NCBI GenBank assembly: GCA_013398015.1
Contig: VZRR01005727.1
Span: forward strand, 62,001-126,000
Direction: 5' to 3'
DNA: 64,000 bases
Source of the DNA: Oreocharis arfaki
Lineage: Eukaryota > Chordata > Aves > Passeriformes > Paramythiidae
Positions 40,601 through 52,000 of the stretch are shown here, one piece after another (the first letter of the stretch is position 1; every line of letters begins with the position of its first letter). A program made the position numbers and the translations under genes. Below the pieces are notes generated by a model. That model was not told the DNA's origin. It did not search any database and was given only the letters and a program-made list of their open reading frames with translations.

Positions 40601-40860
40601 CCTCTTGCAAGGTGACATATAGAAGGAAGAGAAGAAAAGCTAATAATTCAGAAATGGGAAGATTTAGCACTTTTAGCTTTTCTGTTAGTTTCTTTGGCCC
40701 AGACACAGGAATCTGAGACTCAAAATGCTCCCTCCTTGACACGGTGAGGCTTCGCCTGCCTCTTTCACTTAGCAATGGATATGTTTTTTCGATTGCAAGT
40801 AGAGGTATTATTTGTATGGATTGCTTTTATCATTAAGGGCTGTACAGTGAAATGAATAAA
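37612..40860. other. Intron downstream of the exon; nothing recognised
   Basis: AT-rich sequence. The part at 38140-38240 has several TTAATTA/ATTA cores within 100 bp and may be a conserved non-coding element. Confidence 0.6.
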
Positions 40861-41262
40861 TGGAAAAACAGTTCAAAGAGGTGACAAAAATGATAAAAGG
40901 ATGAGAGAGCGTGCCGTCTGAGGAGAGGCCTCAGGAACACGCTGTGTACAGCCCGCCTGAGGGAATGCAGCTGCCAGGTACTTGAGAGGAAACGTGAGTA
41001 AAGGAGGAGGAGGAATTATTTAATGTGGTCATGGGTTGTCTAACAGGAAGCAACGACCTGAAGCTAAATAGGGAATGCTTTCTAATGGGGAGGTCAGTGG
41101 GACAGTGGGAGTGCTGGGCCAGAGAGTTCAGGGAGGCACCGTTCTGCAGGGTGTTCAAGAGTTCACTAGATAAAACTCTTTGGTAGGTCAGGCTAAGAGT
41201 CTGACCTGCACTGGTGTGCAGGATGTTCTAAATGACCCAGGAGCCCTTCTGAAGACCAACCA
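40861..41262 (+). mobile_element. Old, divergent CR1 LINE 3' part
   Basis: This plus-strand segment follows the CR1 3' region piece by piece with many substitutions and small gaps. It has 'acaaaaatgataaaagg', then 'tctgaggagagg', then 'caggaagcaacgacctga', then 'ctgggccagagag', then 'gggtgttcaaga', and ends at 'gatgttctaaatgaccca'. The last corresponds to the CR1 end 'gatgatct..aggtcccttccaacc'. Each block has a counterpart in avian CR1 in the same order. The poor conservation indicates an insertion much older than the minus-strand CR1 copies. No intact coding frame remains. It is the only secure element in the same orientation as the exon. Confidence 0.78.
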
Positions 41263-44200
41263 GGAAACATTTGTCGTGTGAATAATTTTGACTTTTTACT
41301 TTTCATATACAACCTATCTGAAGAGGAGGAAAAGATCTTCTAGTTCAATGCTTCTCAAGTTTCCAGTGGCAGATTTGCAGTTCCTGACCTCTGTGAAGGG
41401 TTTGGTTTCGTGTTTCTTCACAGAACACTTGGTTTATTTGGGATATGTATTTTAATAGGATTTGTCTTTATAAATATAGGCGATATCAATTGCTTCATAG
41501 ACTTTAGTCTTCCTTCTTTGCAGTATTTATATACAACCTTTACTTTTGAAAACCAGTGCAATGGAGGCTGTAACCCAGTTGCATGTAGTTATTGACTTGA
41601 AAAAAGAAGGCATTATCAGCTTTACAAAAGCTTTAACTCAGCATTACTTGTATTTTTGGCAGCTTCACTGAAGTGAAAAATGTTTCTGTTGAGGTGGATC
41701 TCTGAAAGTGCTGTAGTTCCCCGTGAGCCTGCCTTGCCTGTAAGCTAGTGAGCTGACTGCAGGAAGGTTATATGCATATCCCTGCAGCACAGCAGCCTAA
41801 AGCAGAACTCTTTGCATGCCTAGGATAGTAAGTAAGTGTAAAAAAAAAACATAATAAAAGAGAGCTGATTAATTCCTTTAAAAATGAATACAAAACCGCT
41901 GTATCGGTGCAGCAGGGTTACGTGAATCACAGCAATTCCAATTCGAGCTGAAGCTAAAAATTTCCAGCATAACACTAAGTGTGTTAAACAGCTGTAATTT
42001 ATCTCTGCCCTGTTTATATAATCATCTCAGCATCCTCATTGGAAAGTAAAGACCTCTCTGTTTCTCTTTCACCCTAGTTCCTGCTAAGTGTTCTGACTGA
42101 TTCTTTAAAATAAATATAGATATCCTGCTTTTGGTTTGGGCTTTTGGGATCATTTCATGGTGCTCTGTGGCCTTCTTCAATCCTGGTGGTTGAAGATGCT
42201 GAGCTCCTTCCTCCCAGAGCGCTCTCAGTTGGCACTTTTTGGAGAACAGTGCTCCAGCCTTCTCCTTTTCCATTCTGCAGTTGGTGACATGCTATTACTT
42301 GACTGGAGCTGAATGAATTATTTATGGCATCTTGAACAGTTTGCACCCACAAGCAATTGTATGAAATGGTTTTCCAGGGCCATTCACTTCTCAGAATTTA
42401 AAAGGAAAAAAGTTCAATATTAATTTTCTGACACTTAGCACTTCATCTCTCTCTCTTTTTATTTTTTTTTGGGTTGCAAACATTCAATGTATTAGTCCAT
42501 ATCTCTGTTTTATATGCAGTATATAAACATCTTGAAATATTGTTGAACAATTTTGGGGAAAATAATATGCCTCTTCTGTTTTTAGAAGGCAATTTCTATG
42601 TTTAAAGAGCTGCCAGTGATTTGTGAGTGCTGGTAACAGAACTGTAGAAATAATACATTCTTCTTTCAATAGTTCAAGTTAAATTATGCCCGCCTTATTT
42701 CTTCTAAATCCTCCTCTGGTATTCTATTTCTTCCTTAGAGCTAAAATCTTGTCTGCTATTGTTGACATTTTCAATATGCTAAGACTCTTTGTACTTAAAG
42801 AGAATAATAATTATAATTAAAGCCCAAGCAAACCTCATTGAATTGCTAAAACCTAAGTGAAAACAAAGCCCTCCCATTTTGGGATAAATTGGCTTTGAAG
42901 CAAGTTTCTTTCCATTGGGCCAAAAACCCTCCCAAAACACAAACCCTCCTACATTTTGCTTCACTATGACTAATCCAAGGCATGGGGTTATTCTCACAGG
43001 GATCTCAATCAAATGTGTTTGGAACGCTCAGTTACATGGATTTGTAGACACTGTGAAGAGGGGTGAAAAATTGTTGAACAAATGACTTTATGAATTGCTT
43101 ACATAGCTTCATTTAAGTGGCATTCCTTTTACTTACTACTGCAGGTAGAAGTGACAATAATTTTAAAATATGTTTTGTTTTTTTTTACTCCACTAGAATG
43201 TTACATGAGATTTTGAACCTGAATGTTGAAATCATGAGAGACAGGAGGCTTGCATCCGGTTTTGTTTGTCTCTAACAATAACTGTTAGCAGTTTTGTGAG
43301 GCTTTATGGGTCAATTGAGAAAAAAAATATGGAAATTCGATATGGTGGCCAGAGGTACACAAAGCCCTTTTGAGTCTAAATACTGCTTTACTGGCAGTTT
43401 TACTGAGTCTCTTGGTGTCAGCAATGATGTCTGGTCTGCAGGAACCTGATTTCTTGGCTCATGTTCTGAATCTGATGACTGGGCCTGCATACATAGAGGG
43501 TCATGTATTTTTAAATGTCATTAAATCTGTATGTACAGGAACCAGGCATTCCTCCTGCTCCAAATGCTTCATCCTCAGTGCACTTTTGGGTCCTCGTTTC
43601 ATTGCAGGTGTTCAGTGGCTAAAACTTGACTCATTTCAAAATGTTGCTGCTGTCCACACATAAGGATGTCAAGTCCAGAGGAAACTGTGCCAAATATCTA
43701 GCTGAAAAAATGGTTAAAATATCTTAAATTAACATTTATTTGTGTTGTGAGCTTCACTAATTTTTTCTTTTTTCATTATTTTTCGTTTGTTAATCTAGAA
43801 CTCTGAAGCGATTTAACCTCAAGATGGAGAAGATTGTAGCTGTCAGGAGAGGCTGCATTCATATTTGGGGTTTTTTTTCTTTTTGAAGGAACAGGATCTA
43901 TTAATGATTTGGAAACACTGAAGTGTTGTACTGGGACACAGACAATCCACTGTTATTTAGTAGTGCCTTTAAAAGCACTCAGTGCTGGATTTTGCAAGAG
44001 CTGAGACAGGACAAATCTAGGGGGCATCAAAGAACAAAGCTATCAAAAACTAACCCCACCTCCACCTACTCCTTCATGGATCTGTTTTCCAAATTATTTC
44101 ACTTCAGGTTGTTTGGGTGACCCCTTGACTACTGTGCAATTTAAAGATAAAGTTCATATATGTATGTTTTTTTAGCATAGTGCAGAGTGGAATTGAATAG

Positions 44201-45989
44201 TCTGACATATCTGTGGTCATTATAATACATAAATATATGCAAAACGTTTCTCTGAAATACTGCAAATCTGTAGATGACTTTATCCTCCTCAGCGAGGATA
44301 ATTTTCTGCAATTTAGGTATAATTTACCAGAAAGGAGATATTACTAATTAATTATGGATGATTAATTTTAAAATAGGCTCCTGCAGTGGCATTTCATCGC
44401 TGTAGCAGTGTTTGCCTATTGTAAGGCACTGGCAGAAGCAGCACAGGTACATGAGAAAATGTGTTTGCCTTACAAAAACCAGAGAAAGTAATGACCATGA
44501 AAAAGCTATTTACCATCTTCCTGTTTTACTTTTTCATATAGATTCAGTGAATTGTTCAGCTCACTGTTCTGGGGAAGCTTGGCTTTGAGGATTAGAACAC
44601 ACATACTGTAATTATTCAATATTAAATTTTTGAATGTACAACACCAGCGTGTAGACACCATAGGTACAGGCTGACTTTGCCCGTGTTTCTGAGCACGAGG
44701 ACTGACTTGGAGTACAGGACTCTGCACAATCATCTCTCCCTTAAAATGCACCTCTAGACTGGGTGTGCTGGATTGAGAAAGTCACTGATTCATTTTGTTT
44801 GTTGTCCCAGAGGTCACAGAAGAGGGCCATTATCCTTAGAAGAGATGAGTAATAATTGCTGATAATAATTTACACCTGCTTGGCATCTTGTCACAGGAGG
44901 TTTTTAGCAACTTTTAGCAGGTGAAATAAAATTGTATTTACCCAAGACTTATTTTTAGCTTCAAGCTTATTAAAAAATCTATTTAAGCCTTTACTAATTG
45001 CTGGCAGCACACAGTTTAGTGCTGTCTGTGTCTGAGAGAAGAGCTCAGGTGAGATTTATGTGGGTTCAAGATTAATCCCAAGGAAGGCATCCTAGGACTG
45101 GTGCTGTGTTTCTCTTCCAGTTCTGTGCCAGGCAGGCAGCACCCAGTGTAGGTGTGAGGGTGACTCTTGGTGGTGTAGGGCACAACACTGAATGTTATGC
45201 CTGTTGCTTCACAGTTCAAGAGGTAGAGTTCCAAAAAATCCAAAATAGAGGGTCAAGGGAGCTCTCTGCAAGGGGAGAAATGTTTGGGACCTTGTTCATC
45301 AAGGACAAGCAGTTAGATCTGATTAAATTAAGCTTATAACTTGAGACAGTGTGGGAACTGTGCAAGGAGATTGGCTTTTCCTGAGGCAAAGAGTGTTCTG
45401 TGTCAAAGGAATAGTGCCAAGTGTCGTCAGCTCAAAGCACCAGGTGTCACTTCATGTACCTTGGTACCTTGGAGGGTGGCGAATACCACGAAGCTAGCAA
45501 GGGTTTAAGAGCTGTTTTGGAAAGGGAGTGCAGTCCTATGCTAGTAATTATTTTTCCTGGTGCTGTTGTAACTGGTGATTATAATGCTTGTTGTACTCGA
45601 GTGGCTTGTTATGAATTGGGGTGTTGTTTTATTGGGTGCTGTATGAATTTGTGTCCCTGAAGAATTTGCAGTGTGCAAGAAATGACAGATAGGGACATCT
45701 GGGGAGTAAAAGGGATTGACAATGAATGTTGTTCTGCGACACAAATAGTGTCTTCGTTCCACGATCCTAGAAATTAGCATTTTGAAAAGAAAAGAAATTC
45801 AACTGAACTAAACTAAAGAAAAATAAGGATTTTAAAATATTTGTGGAAATGTTTTGATAAATAAGGGTAGGTGAAGGACATTGACACCAAGGCCAGAATC
45901 TTCATGATGAATTGGAGATAACCTGAAAGATGGGAATAAAAATTGTGTGATATTGGAAGTGAAAATCGTTAGCATATCTTTGATGTGAC
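41263..45989. other. No gene seen
   Basis: AT-rich non-coding sequence between the old CR1 and the L2 remnant. The piece at 41865-42030 shows motif-dense, low-complexity-free sequence ('cgctgtatcggtgcagcagg', 'aattccaattcgagc') and could be a conserved element, but a comparison would be needed. Confidence 0.55.
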
Positions 45990-46860
45990 AGTTAACAAGG
46001 GAGCTGTTGAAGCAATATGAAGAGTTGGGTGAAATGATCAAAGGAAGGGGTTAGAGATCCTCTTTGCAACAGAAGTTTCACTGAGATATGAGAGGAGCTT
46101 GTGATTCTTAAGGTCAGAAAGATGAACTTGGAAGTAATCAATATGTAATATCATCAGAGCTGGGAAAGGAATTTCTACATTACAGATGGGTGAAAAGACC
46201 TGTTTATTAGAAAGATTATGTCTAAAGAATCTCTGAGATTTTGGGCTTATCCTGGATGAGAAGTAAGAGTCAAAGATGACTCTTGTGTTGTAGTCCAAAT
46301 TGGCAGGTCTCATGTTTTGGCTGTCCATTTTGACTGAGGAAAAGGATTTTCTTCCCCTTAAGGGAGAGGGTTGAGAAATCTCCTTATCCACATGAAGCTT
46401 GTCAGGATATCTTGAAAGCAAGATCCTCCCCAGTAATTTAGACTGAGCAGAATATGAAACATGTCTCACAGAGAAGTAGATCAAGACTTGTCAGCATATG
46501 AATGACAGTGGATTTTTTTGCTAGTTTGCTTGCTGGATGGAGTTAATGTAAAGAAAGAAGATTACAGAGTGAATGGGTGTGGGACCCTCCTTGGGAACTT
46601 GAAGAATTTCACAGAAAGTATCCCCTGGAGAGGTTGTGCTGGAGTGTCATAGGAGGAAAGCCAGGAGTGAGCTGCTGGGAGGAGGAGGTTTATCAAGAAG
46701 AAATGTGATCAATTTTATTAAAAACGTCTGACAAGTCCAACAGGAGACAGTAACAATTTTGGAGTGTGGCTAAAAAAGTGAATGGGAGTAGGAACAGTTT
46801 CAGTCAAGTGAGCCGTGTCAAGGGTCTGCAGGTGGGAGAGGAAGAATGAGGTGATAGGTA
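45990..46860 (-). mobile_element. Ancient L2-clade LINE, reverse-transcriptase remnant
   Basis: Read on the minus strand, this region carries decayed reverse-transcriptase motifs in the order of an L2-type LINE. First is AHLTETV (46813-46793), like the L2 'HSTETA' motif. Next is LLDLSDVFNKIDHI (46743-46702), like 'LLDLSAAFDTIDH'. Then come a broken VPQGS..LLF-like stretch (VP.EGP...FFLYI) and HSYADKS (46504-46484), the YADD catalytic box with its second Asp lost. A 148-codon open stretch (46484-46038) holds LSRYPDKLHVD (about residues 23-33), VIFDSYFSSRIS (about 69-80), and LHIDYFQVHLSDL, which matches 'SRLDYCNALLSGL'. After its stop, a frame-shifted HFTQLFILLQQLPC (46036-45995) matches the 'HITPVL..LHWLP' motif. 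Stops and frameshifts separate the motifs, so the element is dead. L2 is known as an old amniote LINE. Boundaries are approximate. Confidence 0.85.
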
Positions 46861-48895
46861 CAGACACTTGAAGGGAGTGAGAAAGGACAGGTCTAAAACA
46901 CTTTCTGCTCTCGGGGAAGAGAAACAGGATAAGAAGAAACTACTTTAAAAGTATGTAGTGAGATCTTCCTATTCTTGTGAGGGCAGCTGTGTAGAAGATG
47001 CCTTCAAAGGTTCCAAAGGCTGGAAGGCATTGTACACGTGGAAGGAAGAGACAGGCAGTGGGAGCATTTTGTGTGGGCTGGGGTTTGCAGCACCGTTTTT
47101 GGGTGGGACCTGCGTGAGCGCCAGCGTGACAAACCAGGAATCAGCTCTGTTTGTCTTTGCAGTTCTTATCAGGTGTGCAGCTGCTTTGTGTGCTGTCCTG
47201 CAGTCAGAGCTGTGTATTGCTAGACAGTAGAGATCACATGTTTTTGTTGCTGGCTGTGTTGCTATGTGCAGAATTTCTTGAGAGAGAAAATAGAGTTTTT
47301 CAGGTCTTGGAGCATTTCCTTTGCAGTGTGAGGGCTAAGGGAATAAAAGCTGCTCTGACAGTATCCTCTGTGGGGAAGGACTTTGTGTCCTAAGGATAAT
47401 TTCTGGTAGTTTTAGTTTTTAATAATACCTTTTTACTAGGTAAGTCTTCATGCTGAAATTTTCAGAGAAGGAAATATAATCAGGCTTCTGTACATGATTT
47501 TTTGGTTTTGCCATTGTTTTTGTTCACTGGTTGTTCAGGGTTTTGTTAAGATATGTTTTCATAGCTTTTATTCAGAGATCAATTTCCAAGGTTGATCTCT
47601 TTCTATTGAGACAGGTACCTAATGATTATCATTACAGAGCATTAAACGTGGAGGTAGAGGGTCATTAGTCCCTTTTTTACCAGCTAGGGCATGGGGTTAC
47701 AGAGAAAGTAGGCAATTTACTGAGTTCACCTGAAACAGGGATTGAAGTTCTAAATGTCAAGCCAAGAACTTGCCCAAAAGGTCATCCTTTCATTTGATAC
47801 TGCCGGGTATGTCTTTGCCACCATTGACCCCTGGTTGTTTCATTTGACAGAACTGATTGTCCTGTCGCTCCAGTGGTCCTTTTGTCAGACATGCAGCCTT
47901 TAACCCCTGCATGCTGTGTCAAATATCAAAACTTGCTTTGAATAGTGCATGTTGGCTTTAGTTTCAGGTAAACAATGCAGCTTGCACATACAGTCCTACA
48001 GAGCATTTAAAGAGGCCCTCAGGTAGCTTTAAAAATCTCTGGTTTATTTATTGAATTGAGGCCTTTCATTTTTAGGGAGTTATAGTTTGCTATAGACTCC
48101 GCGCTGTGAAAGAGATCAATTTGTTTGGCACTGACCCATCCATTTAACTTGAAGCAATCAGATTTAAAAGCTTTGCACTTTATTAATGTGTGTGCAAATA
48201 GCAACTGGGTTCCAAGGACACTCTTTAGGAAAGCACCTTGAGTGATTGGTCTTGATATATAATTCATATTTTGCTTCCAGCTTTCCAAAGGAAAAAATCA
48301 CATTAAAATTATTTTTAGATAATGCTATAAAGGGAAAAAACTTAAGCCTTGACGTATGACAATGACTTTGTGTGTTTAATGGAAGGATATTGACTTGAAA
48401 ATGCTACAAGTTCCCTAACAAGGTTTTCCAGAAAATTATTAAAGAGTATAGGGAATATTTTGAGATGTACATCAACACATTGAAAAGTCCTCCAAACAAA
48501 ACCCGTTACACCACAGTGTTGATTTTCTAAACTCTACCAGCATTTCAAGGTATTTTAAAAATCAATGTCAGTTCTGAATGCATCTTGATTGAGAGTAAGA
48601 ACCACCTAGCAAATAGAGCATTTCAGCCTGGATATAGTTATGAATTCTTAATAAAAGTATGCAGTTCAAGACAGACTCATCTCTGACAGCATACTCCATC
48701 ATCTGACAACATACCTCCATGAACAGGAGGCACCCTAACACTGGAAATGCCCCTGTGTAAATAAGGTGGTCATAGCATCCAGGGCAAATAAGCAGTGGAA
48801 ATGCCCAATTTGAAAAGTTTGTGGCATGCAGAAGTGCTAAAAAAAATACCAAAGAGACAAAATGGTAATAAAAGGAGGGCCCTAAAACCCTATGA

Positions 48896-48915
48896 AATTA
48901 ATTAATAATTAATTA
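48896..48915. other. TTAATTA-type cluster, possible homeodomain-binding element
   Basis: An 'aattaattaataattaatta'-like run contains several overlapping TAAT/ATTA cores with near-dyad symmetry. It is followed by 'gccaattaacagc' with a further core and a CCAAT-like box. This could be a homeodomain-factor site cluster within a conserved non-coding element, or only AT-rich drift. Confidence 0.3.
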
Positions 48916-49033
48916 CCTAATAGAGCCAATTAACAGCTATTATATTTAGTGCCGAGCCTGTTTGAGTAAAATATATGTACTTATGTAATAGATAAATATA
49001 AAAATATGTATGTACTGTATGTATTTTATATAT

Positions 49034-49048
49034 GCACACACACACACA
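49034..49048. repeat. (CA)7 microsatellite with TA/TG-rich left flank
   Basis: About seven CA units follow an irregular 'tatgtatgtactgtatgtatttta' tract beginning near 49005. Confidence 0.88.
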
Positions 49049-52000
49049 ACTTGCAGATTACACCGTGCCCAGGTCAGTCACTTAAGAAGGAATTTGTGTA
49101 TCTGGAAATATGGAAGAACAGAGAGTAAATGTTTGTGTTCTGTGCAGCTGAAAAGGAGAATAAAGATATTGGAGCAGCAATGAACCAGGGTGCAAGCTCT
49201 TCAGGGTTTTTTTGTTTCAGCTCATTAAGAACGTTCACATTTCTGATGTGCTCTGCTGATATTTGCAAATAGTGTTGTCACCTTGCAGCATAAACTGGGT
49301 GAAGAACTGTGTCTTTAAAAGCCTTTTGGAATTTGGTATTATTCATGCAGGGGACTTGCAATGCTGACCAAATGGAACAGAAACAGTGTGGGAAAACTGT
49401 ATCACTGAGGCTCATTGGCCCTGAGTTTTCTTTGAATGATGAAGACACAAAAAGTAAAATGAAAAAAAAAAGGTCAAATCCTTACTACGAGTGAGCAGGG
49501 AAAAGCTTTATCCTGGCAAAGCGCAGAGGTCTCTTAGGGAATGTGAGCAATGCTTCAGTGTGAGCGATAACATCAGCCAGGCTTTGGTCCCAAAACTCTC
49601 TCTACTTTAATGGTGACTTGAGCAGAAGCAGCTATTTGTGATTTCCAAATGAAATTTGTGGAATGCTGCAGTCCCAGGTGATAAGGAAAGCAGTCCTGAA
49701 TGAAATGACTCAGTGGCAGTGTCAGAGCATCAACAAATTTGTGAATAACCTGAGGCTGAACAGTCAGTTTTGGCATTTTGAGGCTGGTCCTCCTGACATC
49801 TGCAGAGGAAAGGCCCAGCTGGCTATATGGAATCAGGAGCTACTGAGAAGGTAAAAGGGAGTGTTGAGCTCCGTAATCTTTTAAGTAGGAAATATATGGA
49901 TGTGTTTGTATCAACCTGGCTGTAGTGGCACTTGTGTTGCTGGTAGCAGCTGCCTCGGATGTCAGGGGTGTAGCAGTCACATTGACATGGCCACAATGTG
50001 GTGTGCATAATCTTTATCTCTGGTCTGGTTTTTGCTACTTTGAAAAATGAAATTCAGCTTTTCTAGCTGGAAAATTTATGTCTTTTTCTTGTTCCTTTTA
50101 TTTCACTCTCCTTTCCAAAGTTTCCCTTTGTGATAAATTTAACTCACTACTTGTGATAAAAGAGTTTCAGAGGTCCTTACAGTAAATAACAGTGCTGCTG
50201 ATGTTAAAATGATCTACATAGGCACTTAATGAGATATATTTGCACTGTTGCAATTGGCAATCTAAAATTAGAATTAAGAGTATATATAAATCTTTACAGA
50301 GAGGTCATGACTCAGTTATGCTGTGTCCAGGAGCTTTGCCTATGTATAAAGCTCAAGTAAATTCTTGTCACTTTGACCAAAAAATTATTAAAAAGAAACC
50401 TCTCCAAAACCACAAAAACCCACAAGACCTTGCTAAACCGCTGAAGCTTTCATGCTGGCTGCTGTAATTAAAAGTGAACACAGTTTTACCACAGCACTGG
50501 TGCTGTGAGCACCCTCAGTGGCTGTTAAATCAAGAGACCAATGGTTCTAGAGCATAATGGCACCTCTCAATTTCCCACTCTGGTATTGATTTGCAAATGA
50601 ATATGCCTGCTTGTTTTTTGGAATCACCATTACTTCAGCAAAGTGTTCCAGCCAGGATGCAGCAGCTTTCCAAGGGCTCTGGATTTCATTGTTTATCACT
50701 GTCAGTTGCTTGTGGAAGGATCAGGAGACCTAGCAATGGGGACTTGTAATAAGAAAAAAACAACCCACCAAACCAAGAACAAAAAACTGTGAGCTAGAAG
50801 GGTACTTTGGTACTCAAGTTCTTAAAAAGACTAAATGAAGTTTAAAGGAAAAGAATACAGCAATGTTTCAGTTGCTTTAATAAGGACAGTATAGTCTGGG
50901 AAATCAGAGCATGTGTGCCACTGCTTTTGCTAATGCTCATTTTTTTATTTGTTAATATAAACAGTCATAAAACAGTTGCTAATCTTCTAGAACGAGACTT
51001 GGGATATGGAGAATCTGTTTCCAGTATATCTACTTCAAATTCACAATTATATGACTATTTCAGAGATAACTTTTTCTTGCCACAGGAAAAGTGTGAGGAT
51101 AAAACCCAGTAATGCTTCTCAGAAATCAGAGAGCAAAATATCGAGAACAAGGCAAGCTAAGTGAATGGGGTAGTTTAGACGACTGAGCAAGTCAGATGTT
51201 TGTGTCAGTGTCTTGAGTTTGAATTATCCATGTAGTGAGTGTTTGAGAAAACTTTGAAAACCTTTTTTGTTAATCAACAAATTCTTCAGTTATCAAGAAT
51301 GACCGGTTTCTATAGAGTATGTTAAGGTTAGGAAGAAAATGGATGATTCTGAAGCACTGCCCTTCTCCTGAACCTGCCTATTTGTTGTTGTGCACGTTGT
51401 CCCTCAGTCTTGTGCTACTCTCCCTTGGTCCTGCACAAGAATGAAGGCAAGAGAATGGGGTTTGTGTTTTAAAAAGCTGGGCAGACTAACATCATCAGCA
51501 TGTGAGACAAGAGTAAGAGAGAATGGAATAGCAGAGTGCCACATTTGCCTTGCCCTCATTCAGGTAGGGCATTTCTGCTCATCAGGTGAATCTCCTGAAG
51601 AATGTCAAAATGTTATTGAAGAAAATCCCATGCAAACTCTCTCCAGCTCTTTGCTGCTCTTGACAAGAGTACATGAAGTTCTCTAATGCTCAAGGGAGCT
51701 GTATCGAAATGGCTGGGTTTGTGCATTTCCTGCTGCTGTTCATTGGCAGTATGGCTTCTGGAAAGGTTCAAGTAGAGCCTATTCATCCAGAATTCTGGCA
51801 GCAAATGTAGCCAGAATTTTGGTGCCAGTCCCCTCATTTGAGTTTGACCTTGCTTTCCTCTTGGTGCTCTCTCTAAAACTTCTCTGTTCCAACACTCAAA
51901 ATGTTCTTGGTTTGAGAGGTTTCCAAACCTTGTGTCCCCACTCAGTCTCTTTAGCTCCACCAGGGTGTGTCACCAGGCTCCTGGTGTCAAGGACCACAGT

